Assembly: GCA_023257915.1 (NCBI GenBank)
Contig: JALRBB010000350.1
Location: 1 to 11,441, forward strand
Source of the DNA: Quisquiliibacterium sp.
GTDB lineage: Bacteria > Pseudomonadota > Gammaproteobacteria > Burkholderiales > Burkholderiaceae_E
DNA: 11,441 bases
Direction: 5' to 3'
Part shown: positions 7,310 to 11,441 of the stretch, piece by piece
How the letters are laid out: every line of letters begins with the position of its first letter
Numbering within the stretch: the first letter of the stretch is position 1
Translations under genes and position numbers: made by a program
The notes under the pieces: generated by a model
What the model was told of the DNA's origin: nothing
The model's input: only the letters and a program-made list of their open reading frames with translations
Databases searched by the model: none

Positions 7310-8176
7310 TTGGTCGTTGAAGCGGGAAATCAGAGCGTCAGGCCGGCAGGCGGGCAGGACGATGCGCAGCGAGCCGCTGCTGCCGAGCATCGGCCATCGG
7401 CCGGGGAAGATCCGCGCGAGTTGTTTTCGCTGGCAGGACGGGTCGCGCTGGTGACCGGCGCCGGGCGAGGGATTGGCGCTGCGATCGCACGGATGCTCGC
7501 GCGAGCCGGTGCCGAAGTTGTACTGGTCTCGCGCACCGCCAGCGAACTGCAGGCGGTCTGCGATGAGATCACCCGTTTCGGTGGCCGGGCGAGGGCGAGC
7601 GTCGGCAGCGTGACCGATCGTGCAGCGATGCGCGCGCTGATCGATGCCTTGCCGCAGCTGGACATCGTCGTGAACAACGCCGGCAACAACATTCCGGAGC
7701 CCTTCGTTGAGGTCAGCGACGAGCATCTGGATGAACTGCTTGAGCTGAACACCCGCTCGGTGTTCACGATCGCGCAGGCCGGCGTGCGCAAGATGCTGCA
7801 GCATCCACAGCGCAAGATGCGTGGCGGTGTGATCATCAACATCTCGTCGCAGATGGGGCATGTCGGCTCCCCCAATCGCACCGTGTACTGCATGACCAAG
7901 CATGCGGTCGAAGGCCTCACCAAGGCCATGGCGGTTGAGCTTGCGTCGGAGGCGATCCGGGTGTGCAGCGTCGCGCCAACCTTTGTCGACACGCCACTCG
8001 TGCGCCGCATCATCGACACACCCGAGAAAGAACAGTTTGTGTTGTCCAGCATCCCGGCAGGCCGGCTGGCTACCGAAACCGATATCGCCGCCGCAGTGCT
8101 TTACCTCGCCTCGCCGGCGGCGTCGATGGTCACCGGGACCAGTCTGGTTGTTGACGGGGGTTGGACCGCGCGCTGA
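7310..8176 (+). CDS. Short-chain dehydrogenase/reductase (classical SDR, likely NADP(H)-type)
   Basis: This is a classical SDR that would interconvert a hydroxyl and a keto group. With the start used here it has 288 residues, and the SDR core itself is about 250. Motifs: cofactor loop TGAGRGIG (49-56), NNAG (122-125), catalytic Ser180 in INISSQMG, Tyr193 and Lys197 in YCMTK, and the closing VTGTSLVVDGG. After the second beta strand the sequence is VLVSRTASEL, with Ser-Arg and no Asp, which usually favours NADP(H). The start is uncertain because there is no in-frame ATG. TTG 7310 has GGAGAG (7300-7305) just upstream. TTG 7421 gives MFSLAGRVALVTG and a 251-residue protein close to the family norm. 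TTG 7253 is the longest option. Residues before LFSLAGR have weaker third-position GC bias, so the shorter start cannot be excluded. It heads a same-strand run with the DUF1330 and GMC genes and diverges from the DUF849 gene. The substrate is unknown. Confidence 0.9.
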   Translation: MVVEAGNQSVRPAGGQDDAQRAAAAEHRPSAGEDPRELFSLAGRVALVTGAGRGIGAAIARMLARAGAEVVLVSRTASELQAVCDEITRFGGRARASVGSVTDRAAMRALIDALPQLDIVVNNAGNNIPEPFVEVSDEHLDELLELNTRSVFTIAQAGVRKMLQHPQRKMRGGVIINISSQMGHVGSPNRTVYCMTKHAVEGLTKAMAVELASEAIRVCSVAPTFVDTPLVRRIIDTPEKEQFVLSSIPAGRLATETDIAAAVLYLASPAASMVTGTSLVVDGGWTAR

Positions 8177-8305
8177 ACAGGCTTCGCCGCGGACGGGCCT
8201 CGCACCGGACCTATGGCCTAGAGCGGCACGGGGGCAAGTTGCCCGAGGTCGCGACGGCGATGGTCCAAGGCGGTTTTCGCATTCACTAGCAAACGGAGCT
8301 ACGAC
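8177..8305 (+). other. Intergenic spacer within the SDR-DUF1330-GMC run
   Basis: This is a 129-base gap, long for a tight operon. It contains a small near-palindrome, GGGCAAGTTGCCC, near 8233-8245, whose short loop makes it a weak hairpin. An internal promoter for the DUF1330-GMC pair or an mRNA processing site is possible but not shown. No small ORF with a convincing ribosome site was found. Confidence 0.3.
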
Positions 8306-8617
8306 ATGGCTGGTACCAAAGGCTATATTTTCGCGGAACTCGATATCACCGACGCCGCGTATTTCTACGACGAGTACATGCCGCGAGTGCGGCCAGTGCT
8401 GGAAAAATACGGCGCGAAGTTCCTGATCGGTGACGACAAGCCGCGGGTGCTCGAGGGCGATCGAATCGTGAAGCGCATTGTCTTCATCGAGTTTGAGAGC
8501 CCGCAGCGCGCCGACGAGTTTTATCACTCGAAGGACTACCAGGACGTGATCGGCTACCGCTTCCGGTCTGCGAACGCGCACCTGTATATGCTGCAGGGTT
8601 TGGACCCGTCAGCCTGA
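8306..8617 (+). CDS. DUF1330 domain-containing protein
   Basis: This 103-residue protein is the usual size for DUF1330, a ferredoxin-like alpha+beta fold related to the dimeric barrel superfamily. The family pattern is visible as the opening strand KGYIFAELDITD, an FYDEYMPRVRPVLEKYGAKFLIG helix-strand unit, the VFIEFESPQRADEFYHS core, and a DYQDVIGYRFRSANAHLYML ending. ATG 8306 is preceded by CGGAG with seven bases of spacing. No signal peptide or membrane segment is present. No reaction is established for the family; dimeric-barrel relatives act as small oxygenases, isomerases or binding proteins on hydrophobic metabolites. The stop lies 42 bases before the GMC start, so the two are probably co-transcribed, which suggests a role in the same catabolic step. 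The family is recognised; function is not assigned. Confidence 0.9.
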   Translation: MAGTKGYIFAELDITDAAYFYDEYMPRVRPVLEKYGAKFLIGDDKPRVLEGDRIVKRIVFIEFESPQRADEFYHSKDYQDVIGYRFRSANAHLYMLQGLDPSA

Positions 8618-8659
8618 TTGCACAGGCGAGCCATTCAGCGAGAAAGCCAGGAGAGTTTT

Positions 8660-10285
8660 GTGAGTGATGCAGGGCAGTTCGATTACGTGATCGTCGGCGC
8701 AGGTGCCGGAGGTTGTGCGCTTGCCAACCGTCTGTCGCGTGACTCCTCGGTGCGGGTGCTCCTGCTTGAGGCGGGCCCCGAGGACACGAACGTCTGGATG
8801 AAGATTCCGGCCGGCGTGCCGCGTGTGGTCGCCGACCCCAAGGTCAGCTGGAACTATGTTTCGGAACCGGAGCCGGGTCTGAACAATCGCCAGATCGCCT
8901 GGCCGCGCGGCCGCACACTCGGCGGCAGCAGCTCGATCAATGGCCTGGTCTACATGCGCGGCACCCCAGCTGATTACGATGGCTGGCGCGAGATGGGCAA
9001 CGAGGGCTGGGGCTGGAGCGATGTGCTGCCCTACTTCAAGCGCGGCGAGCGGCATTTCGGTGGCGAAAGCGCACTGCATGGCGCCAATGGGGAACTCCGG
9101 GTCTCGCCGCTCACCGAGCCGCATCCGGCCTCGGATGCGTTCATCGAAGCGGCGGTCAATATCGGCATCCCGCGCAACGATGACTTCAACGGGCCGCAGC
9201 AAGAAGGCGTTGGCTATCTGCAGTTCATGATCGGCGATGGCGAGCGCTCGTCGGGTGCGTCCGCATTTCTGCATCCGGTGCGCGATCGGCCGAACCTGAA
9301 GGTGCAGACCGGTGCGCTGGTCGAGCGCGTGTTGCTCGAAGGGCGGCGCGCCACCGGTGTGCAGTACTCGCTTGGCGGGCAGTCGATGCGGGCGCAGGCG
9401 GGCGAGGTGATCCTGTGTGGCGGGTCAGTCAACTCGCCGCAATTGCTGATGCTGTCCGGAATCGGCCCCGGCGCGCAGCTTGCCGAACACGGCGTGGCCC
9501 TGGTCCATGACCTGCCCGGGGTCGGCAACAACTTGCATGACCACATGTATGCGCACTGCCTGGCGCGTGTCGACGAGTCGTTCTCGATCAATCGTCAGAT
9601 CTCGAGCAAGCTGCGAATGATCCCTGAGGTACTGCGCTATCTGGTTTCACGGCGCGGGCTGCTGAACTCGGCTGCGGCGCAGGTTGGTCTGTTCACGCGG
9701 ACCAATCCGGAGCTGATCTGGCCTGATCTGCAGCTTCAGATGCGGCCGTTCAGCATGGTCAGTAACGGCGGCATGTATCAGACGGTGCCTGAGCCGAAGA
9801 TCACCGCATCCTGCGCGCTGCTGCAGCCGCACTCGCGCGGCTCGATCACGCTGCGCTCGGCTGATCCGCGCGAAGCGCCGCGCATGCTGGCCAACTACCT
9901 GACTGATGCACGCGATCTGCCGCCGCTGCTGGCCGGCATCAAGATGATCCGAAAAATTTTCATGGCCGAGCCGTTGGCGCAACACGTCACCGGCGAGGAG
10001 TTGCCCGGGCCGGGCGTGCAGACCGATGAGCAGATCATCGAGTACCTGCGTAACAACGGGCAGTCGATGTACCACCCGGTCGGCTCCTGCAGCATGGGCC
10101 CTGACGGCGACGAGATGGCGGTTGTCGATGCACGCTTACGGGTGCGCGGCATCCAGGGGCTGCGGATCGCGGACGCTTCGGTGATGCCGAAGGTGCCTTC
10201 CGGAAACACGAACGCGCCGACGATCATGGTCGCCGAGAAGGCGGCCGACATGATCGTCGAGGACGCGCGCGCCGGCCGGCGCTGA
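8660..10285 (+). CDS. GMC-family FAD-dependent alcohol dehydrogenase (choline dehydrogenase-like)
   Basis: This 541-residue flavoenzyme of the glucose-methanol-choline family would oxidise a primary or secondary alcohol to an aldehyde or ketone, with FAD as cofactor and probably the quinone pool or another acceptor. The FAD Rossmann motif is VIVGAGAGG with EAGP closing beta-2. GMC signature 1 is [20 protein letters not shown] (82-101) and signature 2 is [15 protein letters not shown] (255-269). The catalytic pair is His472 in [11 protein letters not shown] and Asn516 in PSGNTNAP, 44 residues apart as in choline oxidase. Length and motifs match the BetA/AlkJ-like group, but this does not fix the substrate as choline, and no betaine aldehyde dehydrogenase is adjacent. 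GTG 8660 was chosen because AGGAGA sits five bases upstream; an earlier TTG at 8618 abuts the DUF1330 stop and adds 14 non-family residues. It is the last gene of the SDR-DUF1330-GMC run. Confidence 0.95.
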   Translation: MSDAGQFDYVIVGAGAGGCALANRLSRDSSVRVLLLEAGPEDTNVWMKIPAGVPRVVADPKVSWNYVSEPEPGLNNRQIAWPRGRTLGGSSSINGLVYMRGTPADYDGWREMGNEGWGWSDVLPYFKRGERHFGGESALHGANGELRVSPLTEPHPASDAFIEAAVNIGIPRNDDFNGPQQEGVGYLQFMIGDGERSSGASAFLHPVRDRPNLKVQTGALVERVLLEGRRATGVQYSLGGQSMRAQAGEVILCGGSVNSPQLLMLSGIGPGAQLAEHGVALVHDLPGVGNNLHDHMYAHCLARVDESFSINRQISSKLRMIPEVLRYLVSRRGLLNSAAAQVGLFTRTNPELIWPDLQLQMRPFSMVSNGGMYQTVPEPKITASCALLQPHSRGSITLRSADPREAPRMLANYLTDARDLPPLLAGIKMIRKIFMAEPLAQHVTGEELPGPGVQTDEQIIEYLRNNGQSMYHPVGSCSMGPDGDEMAVVDARLRVRGIQGLRIADASVMPKVPSGNTNAPTIMVAEKAADMIVEDARAGRR

Positions 10286-10305
10286 ATCGACCCGCAGCCG
10301 GCTGC
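10269..10305. terminator. Two GC palindromes at the convergent GMC/SDR ends, possible transcription end signal
   Basis: A perfect 14-base palindrome GCGCCGGCCGGCGC (10269-10282) overlaps the last GMC codons, and a perfect 12-base palindrome GCAGCCGGCTGC (10294-10305) lies between the two convergent stop codons. Each can fold into a short stem with a four-base loop. There is no T-run, and such palindromes are common in GC-rich DNA, so the terminator role is tentative. Confidence 0.3.
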
Positions 10306-10311
10306 TGCAGA

Positions 10312-11088
10312 TCAGACGCCGCGGGCGCCGCTGGCCATGAAGCCGCCGTCGACCGGCAGTGCAACCCCGTTGATGTAGGCCGCGGCGTCCGACGCCAGGA
10401 AAGCCGCGGTCGCAGCGATCTCGGTGGTCAGCCCGTAGCGCCCCGCCGGGATCGCAGCTGCGTACTGGCGCCGGAACTCGGGGCTGTGCAGCACCTGCGT
10501 CATCGGCGTGTCGACCGGACCCGGGCAGATCGCGTTGGCGGTGATGCCCAGTTCGGCCAGTTCAGCGGCCATTTGCCGCGTCAGGCCGATCACCGCGGCC
10601 TTCGAGGTGCCGTAGGCGGTGCGACCCTTGCCCACCGCGCGCATGCCGGCCACCGACGCGATGCTGATGATCCTGCCCCAGCCTTTGCGCGCCATCTGCC
10701 GGCCGGCATGCTGGCTGCACAGCAGCACGCCGTTGACGTTGACGTTCATCGTCGCGAGCCAGTTCTCGAGCGGAAACTCCAGAAACGGAAAGGTCTTTGC
10801 GATGCCGGCGTTATTGACCAGGATGTCGCAGCCGCCATGATCGCGCTCCACCTTGGCAAAGGCGGAGGCGATCGAATCGGGCGAGCCGACGTCGATCTGC
10901 AGTGCGGTGGCCGAACCGCCAGCGTCACGGATCCGGGCGGCGGTGTCGCCGGCCTTGTCGATGTCCAGGTCGGCGACGATGATCGCGATACCGTCCTGCG
11001 CGAGCCTCTCGCAGATCGCACCACCGATCCCGACCGCACCACCGGTCACCAGGGCTGTCCTTGCGTGGCTGCGGCTTGTCTGACTCAT
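10312..11088 (-). CDS. Short-chain dehydrogenase/reductase (classical SDR, likely NAD(H)-type)
   Basis: This 258-residue classical SDR has the normal family length. The cofactor loop is TGGAVGIG (15-22). Asp40 ends the second strand in IIVADLD, which favours NAD(H) over NADP(H). NNAG is at 92-95. Catalytic Ser145 lies in ISIASVAG, with Tyr159 and Lys163 in AYGTSK. The substrate-side loop reads CPGPVDTPM and the protein closes with INGVALPVDGGFMASG. It resembles FabG-like and 3-hydroxybutyrate dehydrogenase-like catabolic SDRs, oxidising a secondary alcohol to a ketone; the exact substrate is not readable. ATG 11088 was chosen because AAGG lies five bases upstream and the longer frame to 11169 adds 27 basic residues absent from the family. 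It is transcribed toward the GMC gene and ends 26 bases from it. It sits on the opposite strand from the other SDR, so the two are separately transcribed and the sequences are clearly distinct rather than a recent duplication. Confidence 0.93.
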   Translation of the reverse strand: MSQTSRSHARTALVTGGAVGIGGAICERLAQDGIAIIVADLDIDKAGDTAARIRDAGGSATALQIDVGSPDSIASAFAKVERDHGGCDILVNNAGIAKTFPFLEFPLENWLATMNVNVNGVLLCSQHAGRQMARKGWGRIISIASVAGMRAVGKGRTAYGTSKAAVIGLTRQMAAELAELGITANAICPGPVDTPMTQVLHSPEFRRQYAAAIPAGRYGLTTEIAATAAFLASDAAAYINGVALPVDGGFMASGARGV

Positions 11089-11198
11089 CTCGGCCTTATT
11101 CCATTCAATGCGAAAAGTCGCGAGTTTACGAAGATTTCCGGCGCGTGCCTGCTGGATGCGCCCACCCAAAGCGCCCGCCGCTACAGTAAGCTCTCGGC

Positions 11199-11441
11199 AT
11201 GATAATTGAACGCCCCGTCCAGCCGGCCCCGTCGCTGCGTCAGATGCTCGCCGATTTCGGCCCGATCTACGCGGCTAATGGCCTGATCGGCCAGCAACAC
11301 ATCTTCCGGGCCGCGCGGGATGTATTCCACGAACTTCGAGGAAGACAGGAACACACGCATGAGCGACGGCTTCGACGAAGGGCGCAGATATCGCTTCCTG
11401 CAAAAGCCTTTTACACAGGAAGTATTGGCCCGGACGGTGCG
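11199..11441 (+). CDS. Partial open frame at the right edge; start plausible, continuation doubtful
   Basis: ATG 11199 opens a frame that runs 81 codons to the window edge without a stop. The first 31 residues (from MIIERPVQPAPS to FGPIYAANGLIG) have good third-position GC bias and resemble, from memory, the N-terminus of some BenE-like membrane transporters, where a hydrophobic helix would follow. Instead the frame turns strongly polar and arginine-rich after about 11291 (QQHIFRAARDVFHELRGRQ and onward) and loses its codon bias. A different frame carries a receiver-domain-like ending from 11359. The upstream ribosome site is weak. The gene may be real but broken, or joined to unrelated DNA near 11291. 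It would diverge from the SDR with about 110 bases between starts. Transporter identity is only a suggestion. Confidence 0.35.
   Translation, partial: MIIERPVQPAPSLRQMLADFGPIYAANGLIGQQHIFRAARDVFHELRGRQEHTHERRLRRRAQISLPAKAFYTGSIGPDGA
11359..11441 (+). other. Receiver-domain C-terminal-like peptide in another frame
   Basis: Frame +1 relative to 11359 reads MSDGFDEGRRYR followed by FLQKPFTQEVLARTV up to the edge. FLQKPFT-x-E-x-LAR-x-V is the characteristic end of response-regulator receiver domains, where the Lys of KP contacts the phosphorylation site. This frame is open only back to a stop at 11284-11286, and upstream residues do not look like the rest of a receiver domain. It is probably the tail of a kinase or regulator whose body is missing here, or that continues beyond an artificial join. 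Base composition is lower in GC than the neighbouring genes. Confidence 0.4.

Noticed and set aside
7283..8581. 432-codon minus-strand frame spanning the SDR and DUF1330 genes
   Set aside because: It lacks any recognisable domain, is antisense to two well-supported genes with good motifs, and crosses their intergenic gap without a ribosome site.
8660..10285. Assigning the GMC enzyme as choline dehydrogenase betA
   Set aside because: GMC motifs alone do not fix the substrate, and no betaine aldehyde dehydrogenase, betI or choline transporter is nearby.
11184..11441. Minus-strand open frame at the right edge (contains FLSSSKFVEYIPRGPEDVLL)
   Set aside because: Codon bias is fair and it stays open to the edge, but I recognise no family, and it overlaps the + strand candidate in register, so it could be only a mirror of that frame. 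It is noted within the edge-discontinuity finding.

Overview
The window is GC-rich with strong G/C bias at third codon positions, and reads as chromosomal DNA of a Pseudomonadota bacterium, most likely a betaproteobacterium (Burkholderiales-like). This is an inference from protein style and gene content; no rRNA or other taxonomic marker is present. No tRNA, insertion sequence, CRISPR array or phage gene was seen.

Layout. At the left edge is the C-terminal end of an amidohydrolase (+). It converges on a large soluble hybrid sensor histidine kinase (-) with the order PAS-PAS-coiled coil-PAS-HisKA-HATPase-GAF-receiver. Upstream of the kinase on the same strand is a TauD/TfdA-type Fe(II)/2-oxoglutarate dioxygenase (-). 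Divergent from the dioxygenase is a MATE-family multidrug/metabolite exporter (+). The exporter converges, across a strong GC hairpin, on a DUF849/BKACE-type beta-keto acid cleavage enzyme homologue (-). Divergent from that is a three-gene + strand run: an SDR oxidoreductase, a small DUF1330 protein and a GMC-family FAD alcohol dehydrogenase. The GMC gene converges on a second, NAD-type SDR (-). At the right edge an open frame starts at 11199 (+), but its reading changes character after about 11291.

How the genes may work together (inference). The right half looks like an accessory catabolic cluster. The GMC enzyme would oxidise an alcohol, the two SDRs would interconvert hydroxy and keto groups (one looks NADP-type, the other NAD-type), and the BKACE homologue would act on a beta-keto acid or a related compound. 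The dioxygenase could activate or desulfonate/dealkylate a substrate, and the MATE protein could export a product or toxic intermediate. No dedicated transcription factor is seen. The only regulator is the histidine kinase, which has no DNA-binding output domain.

Points most worth attention. The BKACE homologue keeps the HxH metal motif and the family C-terminal fold signature, but lacks the Arg and the Glu zinc ligand of the usual RVGLED motif and the acidic residues of the usual PELEVFD motif. The kinase has a GAF domain placed between the ATPase and the receiver. The last ~150 bases look like a junction between unrelated sequences. Most of the window is otherwise recognisable metabolism, and I do not see a clearly new defence or mobile system.
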